DNA of 64,000 nucleotides, from the NCBI GenBank assembly GCA_016235245.1, contig JACRLO010000006.1:62001-126000 (forward strand), written 5' to 3'. This document shows, piece by piece, positions 17,192 to 24,904 of this stretch (its first letter is position 1; each line of letters begins with the position of its first letter). The notes beneath the pieces are model-generated. The model did no database searches. It was not told the origin of the DNA and saw only the letters and a list, made by a program, of their open reading frames with translations. This stretch comes from Nitrospirota bacterium (GTDB lineage Bacteria > Nitrospirota > Thermodesulfovibrionia > Thermodesulfovibrionales > UBA6898). Position numbers and translations under genes: made by a program.

Positions 17192-17209
17192 TAGACTAAA
17201 TTTAGTCTA
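17192..17209. promoter_or_regulatory. Perfect palindromic operator of the Phd/ParE module
   Basis: TAGACTAAATTTAGTCTA is an exact 18-bp palindrome immediately upstream of the antitoxin start. On the minus strand a TATAAT hexamer (17211-17216) directly abuts it, so a protein bound here would block the promoter. This fits the usual autorepression of toxin-antitoxin operons. Confidence 0.72.
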
Positions 17210-17309
17210 TATTATAGTCGATATCATCAGAAAAGGGTCTATGTCGCATTGCATGGAACTTGTGTAATACCTTGCTATTTTGAGGGGCATCTGATAATTT
17301 TCCTGAAGA

Positions 17310-18041
17310 ATGCATATCAATATTGGCAGATGGATTGAAGATGAACTTGACCGCATTATCCGGGAGGCAGCAAGGATTGCTGACCCCGGAGAGCGCATTG
17401 CCTTCCTTTCAGAATATTTTCTTAACACCCCCTACCAGGAATCGACCCTTATCGGGAGCGATCATCGTGAAGAAGAGCTTGTGATCGATCTGGGCAGCCT
17501 GGACTGTTTCACCTTTCTTGATTATGTTGAGGCGATGAGATTGTCGAGTTCTTATTCAGACTTTAAGGAAAAACTTACGCAGGTGAGATACAGAAGCGGC
17601 CTCGTCTCATTCGCGACAAGGAACCATTTCTTTTCTGACTGGTCTGAATACCGGTCTGCCTTTGTGAGAGATGTTACAAAGGAAATAAGCAATGACAAGG
17701 CAAAGAATCTGAAGAAGACGTTGAACCAAAAAGCAGACGGAACTCTTTTTCTGAGTGGGGTAGCGACTGTGGACAGGATAATTACCTATATCCCTGCAGA
17801 TGAGATTGATGCACCAATGCGGGAGAAACTCAGGACAGGCGACTATTTAGGCATTTATTCAGATTCCGCTGGGCTTGATGTGTCTCATGTCGGGATCATT
17901 ATCAGGGCAGAAACTTCTCTTTTTCTGCGGCATGCTTCCTCATCGTCTGATATTCGCAAGGTAGTCGATCAGGACTTTATGCAGTATATAAAGGAAAAGC
18001 CCGGGCTGGTTGTGCTGAGACCATTAGCAAAAAAAGTCTGA
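17310..18041 (+). CDS. DUF1460 (N-acetylmuramoyl-L-alanine amidase-like) protein
   Basis: 243 aa. The NlpC/P60-like core of DUF1460 is recognisable. The probable catalytic Cys is in DLGSLDCFTFLDYVEAMRLS (about 51-70) and the His is in AGLDVSHVGIIIRAE (about 192-206), with RTGDYLGIYSDS between. Characterised relatives cleave amide bonds in muropeptides. No signal peptide is seen, so this copy may act in the cytoplasm on imported fragments. The gene is tail-to-tail (6 bp) with an AmpG-type muropeptide permease, which supports a peptidoglycan-recycling role. Start choice is moderately certain; no strong ribosome site is visible. Confidence 0.8.
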   Translation: MHINIGRWIEDELDRIIREAARIADPGERIAFLSEYFLNTPYQESTLIGSDHREEELVIDLGSLDCFTFLDYVEAMRLSSSYSDFKEKLTQVRYRSGLVSFATRNHFFSDWSEYRSAFVRDVTKEISNDKAKNLKKTLNQKADGTLFLSGVATVDRIITYIPADEIDAPMREKLRTGDYLGIYSDSAGLDVSHVGIIIRAETSLFLRHASSSSDIRKVVDQDFMQYIKEKPGLVVLRPLAKKV

Positions 18042-18047
18042 GCATAT

Positions 18048-19289
18048 TCACTTTGATATGTGCGCAATCTCCTTCTTCAGTGCTATCAGCATGATAAGCC
18101 CTGGTACTGCAGTCAGTGTTGCGATGATGAAAAAAAGCGGCCAGCCGACCGCTTCGGCAAGAAATCCTGAGGTTGGTGCAATAAAAATTCTGCCTAGTGA
18201 GGCAAGAGACGACAGAAGCGCATACTGTGTTGCACTGAATTTCTGGTTGCAGAGCGCCATGAGCAGTGCCACAAATGCTGCGGTCCCCATGCCGCCGGTA
18301 ATATTTTCAAGCCCAACTGCCAGGATCATCACAACATAACTTTTGCCTATCCATGCCAAAACGGTCATCGAAAGTATTGAGACTGCCTGGAGGATACCGA
18401 AATAAAGGAGGGATCGGTACTGACCGAGCCTTACCATCAGCGCGCCGCCAAATGTTGCGCCGACAATGAGAGCAACAAGACCGAATCCCTTATTTACCGT
18501 GCCCACTTCTCCCGCAGTGAAGCCCATTGCCCTGATCAGAAAAACCGTTGTCATGCTTCCTGCGTATGCGTCACAGAGTTTGTATAACACAATGAGCAGC
18601 AGAAGCAGGAGCGCAGAGCGCCTTGCAAAGAAATCTTTCAAGGGGCCCCAGACCGCCTCCAAAATGCTTTTTGGCGGAAGGCTTTTTGCCTCAGGTTCAG
18701 GGGCAAAAAGCGAGGTGAGCACGCCTACAACCATGAGACTCGCCATGGCCAAGTATGTTGCTTGCCATCCAATCCGTTCAGAAAGAATCATGGCAAGGGC
18801 GCCTGATACGAGCATGGCGACCCGGTAGCCGGTGACGAAAACTGCGGCACCGACGCCCCGCTCCTGCTCTTTTAAAATATCCGTTCGATATGCGTCTACC
18901 ACAACATCCTGCGATGCGGACGTGAAGGCAACCCAGACCGCAAGAGCGGCGACCATTAGGGGGGAATCCTTTGGCGACAGAAAGGCCATTGCTGCTATCC
19001 CAAGCATAAGGAGGAACTGCGTTGTAATGATCCAACCGCGGCGCCTGCCGAGCCAGGGAGGCACAAAACGGTCCATAAAAGGAGACCAGAGAAATTTTAT
19101 GGCGTAAGGAGTGCCGACAAGTGCAAAAATGCCGATGGTCTTGAGGTCAACCCCCTCCACTGCCATCCATGCCTGAAGGGTCCCGCTGACCAACGCAAGG
19201 GGCAGACCTGATGAGAACCCCAGCAGAAGCATGATGCCGATGCGCCTGTTTTTGAAGACCTGCAGGTACTCAGAAAAGCGAAAACTCAT
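18048..19289 (-). CDS. ampG: AmpG-family muropeptide permease (MFS)
   Basis: 413-aa inner-membrane transporter with about 12 helices. AmpG signatures are GFSSGLPLALVSGTLQAWM near the N-terminus, GTPYAIKFLWSPFMDRFVPP, LGRRRGWI, and the strongly diagnostic TSASQDVVVDAYRTDIL (about 122-138). AmpG proteins import anhydro-muropeptides for cell-wall recycling. The protein is shorter than E. coli AmpG (about 490 aa) but in the range of other bacterial members. Its convergent neighbour is a DUF1460 amidase. Confidence 0.88.
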   Translation of the reverse strand: MSFRFSEYLQVFKNRRIGIMLLLGFSSGLPLALVSGTLQAWMAVEGVDLKTIGIFALVGTPYAIKFLWSPFMDRFVPPWLGRRRGWIITTQFLLMLGIAAMAFLSPKDSPLMVAALAVWVAFTSASQDVVVDAYRTDILKEQERGVGAAVFVTGYRVAMLVSGALAMILSERIGWQATYLAMASLMVVGVLTSLFAPEPEAKSLPPKSILEAVWGPLKDFFARRSALLLLLLIVLYKLCDAYAGSMTTVFLIRAMGFTAGEVGTVNKGFGLVALIVGATFGGALMVRLGQYRSLLYFGILQAVSILSMTVLAWIGKSYVVMILAVGLENITGGMGTAAFVALLMALCNQKFSATQYALLSSLASLGRIFIAPTSGFLAEAVGWPLFFIIATLTAVPGLIMLIALKKEIAHISK

Positions 19290-19572
19290 GGCATCTATAT
19301 TATCAGGGAATATTTTTTTCGTCTGCAGCGCCTATCGGTCATCACGATGAACCCGCACGACGTATTTGCATCCGGCTTTTACGCAGGCAATGCCAATAAG
19401 CCTGTCTGCTTGCAAAATAATGCAAAGCATGGGAATATTTAAGCTGCGCAACGAGTTACGAACTGGGAGCATAAATAACAATTGGCCAAATCTACTCTGA
19501 TTAGGAACACTCTTCTGATATCACTCTGCTCCGTGATATTCCTGACGGGCTATCTCTTTTCACAAGGTTGTC

Positions 19573-19980
19573 ATGGCATATCTTGAATGGAACGAAACAT
19601 TCAGCGTTCATGTGCAGGAATTCGATGAGCATCACAAGCGAATTATCGCCATGATTAACGAGATCCGAAACTCTACGGGGCAGCTCAACGATGATAGTTC
19701 TGTGTCTGAAAAGGTGCACAGTCTTATCGATTATGCGTCCACCCACTTTAAGGCAGAAGAGCGGTTAATGACACAGTTTGGCTTTGCCGAATATGAGGCC
19801 CATGAAGCAGAGCACGACCGTTTTATAGCACAGGTGCTCGAATTTCAGGAAAGGCTGCGCAAGGGTGAGAAGGTTGTCTCAAATGAACTCATGACGTTTC
19901 TGAAAGACTGGCTCGTAAAGCATATCCTCGGCACTGACAAACAATATTCTCAATTTTTTCATGATAAAGGTCTTCAATAA
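19573..19980 (+). CDS. Bacteriohemerythrin
   Basis: 135-aa oxygen-binding di-iron protein. The ligand pattern is complete: FDEHHKRII, then HFKAEERLM, HEAEHDRFI and the final HILGTDKQY. These supply the His and Glu/Asp ligands of a four-helix hemerythrin. It is a single-domain form, probably an oxygen store or scavenger in an anaerobe. It stands alone. The 283 bp upstream (19290-19572) contain no other gene I can support. Confidence 0.93.
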   Translation: MAYLEWNETFSVHVQEFDEHHKRIIAMINEIRNSTGQLNDDSSVSEKVHSLIDYASTHFKAEERLMTQFGFAEYEAHEAEHDRFIAQVLEFQERLRKGEKVVSNELMTFLKDWLVKHILGTDKQYSQFFHDKGLQ

Positions 19981-20089
19981 GCCATTCGCTTCCTATATCT
20001 TTCGGCTCAGGGCAATATGATTCAGCTCATTTTCTTCTGCTGTTATTTCTGAAATACTATGACCATGTTGGGACATAAGGGATGAAACA

Positions 20090-20794
20090 GTGAAAAGATA
20101 TTTTCTGAAAGAATACGGCTCCTGGGGCGTCATGACTTTGGCCTATATAACAGGCCTTGCTGCAGCGCGTCAGATCAATATGCACGCCCTTGCCGGCTTC
20201 CTTGCGCTGGCGCTTCTTATCAATGCCAAGCAGGCGGTTACGATCTGGTTAAGAACTGCATCAAAGGAGCGTATTGCGCCGGCAATTATCTTTGGCCTCC
20301 AGGTCCTGTCTGCTGCTCTTCTTCTTTGGCCGCTCTATAGCAGCTACGGCCTCCTTCAGCTTCTCCCGTATGCTGCCTTTCCTGCAGCCTATCTCCTGTC
20401 GCTGCGATTTCTCGGAGAACATGCCATCGTTACCGAGGTCCTCGGTTTTATACTGCTGTCACTCGCTGCTCTGGCAGCAAAGGCAATTGTCGGCAGCGGC
20501 CTTGATGGGCGACTCTTTATCGTGGTGGCAGTCTTCTTTGTTGCCGGGGTACTCCGTGTGCGCATTCAGTTTAAGAAGGAACTGCGTTACCGGGTGGTCA
20601 TGTGCTGTTACGTAGTAACTGCAGTCGGGCTTTATTATCTTATGGGATACCGCATCTTCCTTCTTCTGCCCTTTGCCGATAATATTATTTTTGCCCTGAC
20701 GTTATACCAGGTCGGACTAAAGGGTACCGGATGGATCGAGATGGTAAAAGGCATCACGTTTCTGCTGCTTATGATAATTTTTGGTTATAGCTGA
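20090..20794 (+). CDS. YwiC-like integral membrane protein
   Basis: 234 aa with about seven membrane helices. The N-terminus KRYFLKEYGSWGVMTLAYITGL matches the YwiC-like family (KEHGAW motif variant EYGSW); the function of that family is unknown. The start is GTG at 20090 with AAGGGATG upstream. It ends 10 bp inside the 3' end of the convergent Sua5-family gene. Nitrate-reduction genes often neighbour ywiC in Bacillus, but none are adjacent here. Confidence 0.8.
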   Translation: MKRYFLKEYGSWGVMTLAYITGLAAARQINMHALAGFLALALLINAKQAVTIWLRTASKERIAPAIIFGLQVLSAALLLWPLYSSYGLLQLLPYAAFPAAYLLSLRFLGEHAIVTEVLGFILLSLAALAAKAIVGSGLDGRLFIVVAVFFVAGVLRVRIQFKKELRYRVVMCCYVVTAVGLYYLMGYRIFLLLPFADNIIFALTLYQVGLKGTGWIEMVKGITFLLLMIIFGYS

Positions 20795-21453
20795 ACAACC
20801 GAAAAAATTGCTTCGGACGAAATTATTCCCTTCCTGACTATCTTGACCTCTGCTCCTGTCACATCAACAATCGTGGAGGGTTCATTTCCCAAAGTCTTTC
20901 CACCGTCAACAACTGCACTGACCTTACTGCCAAAATAGTCATTGACCGCATCTGCAGTTTCTGCAGGGGGCATTCCGGTGATATTGGCGCTCGTTGCAGT
21001 AATAGGGTAATCAAGATGCCTGACAAGGGTTAGAGCAAAAGACGGGCCGGGGATGCGGACAGCTACCTTGCCGGTATCGGCAGTGATATGGCGTGAGAGA
21101 GTTTCTCGGGCCTCAAGGATAAGGGTGAGGGGGCCGGGCCAGAACCGCTCCATCAGCCGCTGCGCAGCTTCAGGAATTAGAGGTGTAAGCAGAGACAATT
21201 GCTCTGCCCTGCCGATAATGAGCGGCATCGCCTTGTCCAGAGGACGCTGTTTTAGCTGGTAAAGCCTTACAAGTGCTTCTTCCTGATTATATTTGACGCC
21301 TATACCGTAAAAAGTCTCGGTGGGATAAGCAATGATCTCTGCATTGTCCAGCAGCTGACGCAGACGCCCGATGGTGTAATCCATACCGGATTCTGATGGC
21401 CTGAGAATCTCCATGGGAGATGGTAGCACAGCCTTGTCAGCTTTAGGAAGCAC
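20785..21453 (-). CDS. tsaC: L-threonylcarbamoyladenylate synthase (Sua5/YrdC family)
   Basis: Makes threonylcarbamoyl-AMP for the t6A37 modification of tRNA. The 222-aa product has the KxR-type nucleotide loop (LYQLKQRPLDKAMPLIIG), YPTETFYGIGV at about 42-52, FWPGPLTLILEA, VAVRIPG and PITATSANITGMP (about 151-163). It lacks the extra Sua5 C-terminal domain, so it is the short YrdC/TsaC type. An internal ATG at 21414 (MEILRPSESG) could be the true start. Confidence 0.92.
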   Translation of the reverse strand: MLPKADKAVLPSPMEILRPSESGMDYTIGRLRQLLDNAEIIAYPTETFYGIGVKYNQEEALVRLYQLKQRPLDKAMPLIIGRAEQLSLLTPLIPEAAQRLMERFWPGPLTLILEARETLSRHITADTGKVAVRIPGPSFALTLVRHLDYPITATSANITGMPPAETADAVNDYFGSKVSAVVDGGKTLGNEPSTIVDVTGAEVKIVRKGIISSEAIFSVVQL

Positions 21454-21555
21454 CGCAATAATTCCTTGACAAAAGCGCAGGTATTAGGCATATTTAGGCT
21501 ATCCTGTGACGGCATCTGTTGGTGCTCAGGAGGTTTTTTATCTTTAGGAGGAAGC

Positions 21556-21867
21556 ATGGGTACGAGACTGTATGTTGGGAACATCTCATTCAGGGCAACT
21601 GAGGAAGACCTGCAGAACCATTTTGCGCAGGCAGGAGAAGTGGCAAACGTAAAACTGATCAAGGACAATGCCACCGGAAGGTTAAGAGGCTTCGGCTTTG
21701 TTGAGATGGTCTCTGATGAGGACGGTCAAAAGGCTATCTCCATGTTCAACGGTCAGCAGTTCATGGATCGTGCGATTGTGGTGAATGAGGCAAAGCCTAT
21801 GGAAAAGAGAGAAGGCGGCTTCAGACAAAGATCAGGCGGCAGGGGCGGCTCAAGAGACAGAGACTAG
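21556..21867 (+). CDS. RRM-domain RNA-binding protein
   Basis: 103 aa from the ATG at 21556, chosen for the TAGGAGGAAGC ribosome site. One RNA-recognition motif fills residues 3-80: RNP2 is LYVGNI and RNP1 is RGFGFVEM. A Gly/Arg/Ser-rich tail (RQRSGGRGGSRDRD) follows. This is the bacterial glycine-rich RBP type found in cyanobacteria and many Deltaproteobacteria/Nitrospirota, probably an RNA chaperone. The frame is open further upstream, but those residues do not resemble the family. Confidence 0.92.
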   Translation: MGTRLYVGNISFRATEEDLQNHFAQAGEVANVKLIKDNATGRLRGFGFVEMVSDEDGQKAISMFNGQQFMDRAIVVNEAKPMEKREGGFRQRSGGRGGSRDRD

Positions 21868-21908
21868 CTGCCTGAGGAGTGTCAGTTAAGACAGTCTGAT
21901 TCAGCGCT

Positions 21909-22754
21909 TCAGGATTTCCTGAAAAGCATAGAGCAGACAGGAAGTCCCAATTCCCTGGAAACCACGTCGCATTTTGACTGAAAGAGGAAGTAGGTCCTTT
22001 TTGCAGTTCCAAAGAGCGTTTCGAAATTTCCCTGTCCTTTGCTGATAATTAGCTCCGCGTTCTCAAATTCTTTTTGAAATCCGGATGATGTCCAGGGAAG
22101 TATGGTACCGATTGCGTCTGAGCCGTTATCAATGACCTCGCATACCGTATCAAGACCGACCTGGACAGCATCCTCTTTTGTAACGTCATTCAGGACTGCA
22201 GAACCCTTTACCACCGCTTTGATCTGTTTGCCCATGCTTCTGAGTTCCTCTATCAGGAGCCTGTCAAAAACGATCTCTCCTGCATTATCCAGCAGATAAA
22301 GGATCTTCCGGGCGGAAGAAAGATCCTCGCTGAATGAATCATAGTCATCTACTGCGATCTCTGACTTCAAGGACTGAGCAACTGATTTCTCGATATCAAT
22401 ACTCGTGAAAATGCCAAAGTCTATAATATTCCCTGCAATGGCAAGCCGTGATGCAGTCTTTACAGGATCAGGACTGTTCTTTATCTGTTCCCTGAGTTTT
22501 GGATACAGGGCAAGCGCGATATCGTTATACTGCCGTTTGATCTTCTCAAATGGATCTCCTGAAATGCCGCTTCGTATTGCCCTGTGGATCAGCGTCGTGG
22601 TATAGGCGGGAGGTTTGCTCATATCCGTATCCTGCATGATCGCAAGCACATCCCTAAAGACGGCCTGCTGGGTGCTCTCATCGCATCCATACTGTGTCAA
22701 GGCAATGACCGTCTGCCGCAGAAAGCAAGGCAGGCAGTCCATGAAGGTCTTCAT
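21909..22754 (-). CDS. DUF89 / damage-control phosphatase family protein
   Basis: 281 aa. DUF89 hallmarks are the N-terminal cysteine pair MDCLPCFLRQ, the metal/active-site motif LLDNAGEIVFDRLLIEEL (about 155-172), VVKGSAVLND and the later ISKGQGNFETL. Members dephosphorylate damaged or overflow phosphometabolites in a Co/Ni-dependent way; the substrate here is unknown. Its start overlaps the purE stop by one base, so the two genes are co-translated. Confidence 0.88.
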   Translation of the reverse strand: MKTFMDCLPCFLRQTVIALTQYGCDESTQQAVFRDVLAIMQDTDMSKPPAYTTTLIHRAIRSGISGDPFEKIKRQYNDIALALYPKLREQIKNSPDPVKTASRLAIAGNIIDFGIFTSIDIEKSVAQSLKSEIAVDDYDSFSEDLSSARKILYLLDNAGEIVFDRLLIEELRSMGKQIKAVVKGSAVLNDVTKEDAVQVGLDTVCEVIDNGSDAIGTILPWTSSGFQKEFENAELIISKGQGNFETLFGTAKRTYFLFQSKCDVVSRELGLPVCSMLFRKS

Positions 22755-23251
22755 TATTTCTTTTTTTCTACCTTTCGCGCTTTTGCCTCAACTTCTTTTG
22801 CCATCTTCTTTCTATGTGCAAGCAGTTTTGAGGTAAGCTGGGGATCTTTCCCGGCCATGATCTGTGCCGCAAGAATCGCAGCGTTTTTTGCGCCTGCCTT
22901 GCCGATGGAGACGGTTGCCACCGGTATGCCTGGCGGCATCTGCACAATGCTGAGCAGTGCATCCATGCCGTTGAGCGAAGAGGAATCGAGCGGTACGCCG
23001 ATCACCGGCAGAACCGTATGGGATGCGATTACTCCGGGCAGGTGGGCTGCCATACCTGCTGCGCCTATGATCACCTCAACGCCGCTTTTCTCTGCATTCC
23101 TGATGACCTTAAGTGTCCTCTGGGGGGTTCTGTGGGCAGAGGCAACTGTCATGGAGCAGGGTATATTGAAATCAGCAAGGACTTTCGCAGTCTCTTCCAT
23201 AATAGGCAGATCAGAGTCGCTCCCCATGATGATCAGGACTTTTGGCTTCAT
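22754..23251 (-). CDS. purE: 5-(carboxyamino)imidazole ribonucleotide mutase
   Basis: Purine biosynthesis enzyme PurE. The 165-aa product carries IMGSDSDLPIMEETAKVL, ASAHRTPQRTLKVI, IIGAAGMAAHLPGVIASHT, PVIGVPLDSSSLNGMDALLS and QMPPGIPVATVSIGKAGAKN, all typical. The start at 23251 (MKPKVLIIMG) is preferred over 23269 because GGAGG lies 8 bases before it. It is followed by DUF89 and preceded by purD, separated by a palindromic-repeat spacer. A purK gene is not next to it. Confidence 0.95.
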   Translation of the reverse strand: MKPKVLIIMGSDSDLPIMEETAKVLADFNIPCSMTVASAHRTPQRTLKVIRNAEKSGVEVIIGAAGMAAHLPGVIASHTVLPVIGVPLDSSSLNGMDALLSIVQMPPGIPVATVSIGKAGAKNAAILAAQIMAGKDPQLTSKLLAHRKKMAKEVEAKARKVEKKK

Positions 23252-23271
23252 GATATATCCTCCATACAATC

Positions 23272-23358
23272 AGTGATTGGGGTTTGGGGATTCGGGATTG
23301 GCAGAAGATTAATGAATGCTATCAATTGTCTATTCTTGCCAGTCCCTAGTCCCTAACA
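23272..23358. repeat. GGGATT/ATCCC-type palindromic repeat between purE and purD
   Basis: The left part is a G-rich run (GATTGGGGTTTGGGGATTCG). The right part is the C-rich counterpart (CCAGTCCCTAGTCCCTAACA then GCTAACCCCTG). They can pair across an AT-rich loop. The C-rich half resembles the TCCCTGATCCCTGATCCCTA tract inside the molybdopterin-binding gene at 48273-48339, so the two are probably members of one dispersed family. Confidence 0.55.
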
Positions 23359-23359
23359 G

Positions 23360-24637
23360 CTAACCCCTGTTTTTCAATGCCCTGTCAGCAATATCTTTGC
23401 GATAATGCATGCCCTCGAAATGAATCTTCCCGACCGCTTCATAGGCTCGTGCTTTTGCAGCCGCGATGTCCTGACCGGTTGCCGTTACGCCAAGGACTCT
23501 TCCGCCTGAGGTGACTACCGTGTTGTCCTTAAAGGCAGTTCCGGCGTGGAAGACCTGGACACCTTCGAGTATGTTTGCCTCATCAATACCGGTGATAACG
23601 TCACCTTTCCGATAATTGCCGGGATAGCCCCCTGAGGAGACCACAACACAGACAGCGGGATCAGGCATCCACTCGATCGTGACCCCGGCGAGACGTTCTT
23701 CAGCTATCGCCATGGCGATCTCCATAAAATCGGTCTTCAGCCGTGAAAGCACAGGTTGTGTTTCCGGGTCGCCAAGCCTGCAGTTGTATTCAAGCACGGA
23801 AGGAGCGCCATTATGGATCATAAGTCCGGCATACAGGATGCCCTTATAAGTGATGCCCTCAGAACGGAGCGCCTTGACTGTTGGTTCAAGGATCTTTGTC
23901 ATGACAATCTTCTCGATTTCAGGTGTTATGACCGGTGCAGGGCTGTAAGCCCCCATTCCGCCGGTGTTCAGTCCCTTGTCATCGTCAAAGATCCTCTTGT
24001 GGTCCTGGGAGCTTACCATCGGCACAATGGTTTTGCCATCGGTAAATGCCATATAAGAAGCTTCTTCGCCCTGCAGGCATTCCTCTATGATTACTCTCTC
24101 GCCTGCTTCTCCAAAAGCCTTGTCCTTCATGATCAGCTTAAGGGCATCAAGGGCTTCCTCTACCGTAGAGGCAATAAAAACACCTTTGCCTGCGGCAAGG
24201 CCGTCAGCTTTTATTACGATGGGGGCTCCTTTGAAGCGTACATGCTCTTCAGCATGAATATACGATGTAAAAGCTTTGTACTCGGCAGTCGGTATGCCGT
24301 GGGACCTCAGAAGGTCTTTACAGAAAACCTTGCTCGATTCGAGCTGTGCAGCCGCCTTTGTCGGACCGAGGATCCTTCTGCCTTCTTTCTCAAAAAGATC
24401 TACAATACCTCTGGAGAGCGGGTCTTCCGGCCCAACGATTGTGAGATCTATCCATTCATACTTGACGAAATCAAGAAGCGCCTGAAAATCGTTATGATTG
24501 ACAGAAATACATTCCGCAATCTGTGCAATGCCTGCATTACCGGGGCAGCAGTAGATCTTGTCAACTGATCTGCTCTGGGAAAGCTTCCAGCAGATTGCAT
24601 GCTCCCTTCCCCCGCTGCCGATTACCAGTACTTTCAT
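23360..24637 (-). CDS. purD: Phosphoribosylamine--glycine ligase
   Basis: GAR synthetase, the second step of purine synthesis, 425 aa. It begins VLVIGSGGREHAICWKL, the family nucleotide-binding start. The ATP-grasp core shows PIVIKADGLAAGKGVFIAST (about 131-150), ASYMAFTDGKTIVPM, QDHKRIFDDDKGLNTGGMGA and EYNCRLGDPETQPVLSRL. Length is normal. It is upstream of purE in the same direction. Confidence 0.96.
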   Translation of the reverse strand: MKVLVIGSGGREHAICWKLSQSRSVDKIYCCPGNAGIAQIAECISVNHNDFQALLDFVKYEWIDLTIVGPEDPLSRGIVDLFEKEGRRILGPTKAAAQLESSKVFCKDLLRSHGIPTAEYKAFTSYIHAEEHVRFKGAPIVIKADGLAAGKGVFIASTVEEALDALKLIMKDKAFGEAGERVIIEECLQGEEASYMAFTDGKTIVPMVSSQDHKRIFDDDKGLNTGGMGAYSPAPVITPEIEKIVMTKILEPTVKALRSEGITYKGILYAGLMIHNGAPSVLEYNCRLGDPETQPVLSRLKTDFMEIAMAIAEERLAGVTIEWMPDPAVCVVVSSGGYPGNYRKGDVITGIDEANILEGVQVFHAGTAFKDNTVVTSGGRVLGVTATGQDIAAAKARAYEAVGKIHFEGMHYRKDIADRALKNRG

Positions 24638-24655
24638 GACAATACCCCCATCTGA

Positions 24656-24744
24656 GAATTCAGTATCCGGAATTCAGAAGACAGAATTTGAAGATTATGC
24701 GGATAACTGCCAAGGAATTATTCTGACAACTGCCTACTGAATTC
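24656..24744. repeat. GAATTC-based inverted repeat downstream of the purD start
   Basis: Terminal inverted repeats GAATTCAGTA (24656-24665) and TACTGAATTC (24735-24744) enclose further GAATTC-like units (GGAATTCAGAAGACAGAATT). The 89-bp unit lies in the intergenic space between purD and the HEAT-repeat gene. It has no coding potential and looks like a small palindromic intergenic element. Confidence 0.55.
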
Positions 24745-24904
24745 TAAATATTATACTTTATCCAGTCATCAAATAGCCTCTTTTGAATATGGTTTCGTAT
24801 CGCATAGACAGCGACAAGGACCCCGCTCATTAAGTTATGCTGCGGCCGAAACTGCATGCTATAATCAGTTCATAAGGTGATGGCGTAATACTATCAGCAA
24901 TACG

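Noticed and set aside
19290-19572. Riboswitch or small RNA upstream of bacteriohemerythrin
   Set aside because: No known riboswitch consensus or convincing long stem could be identified by eye.
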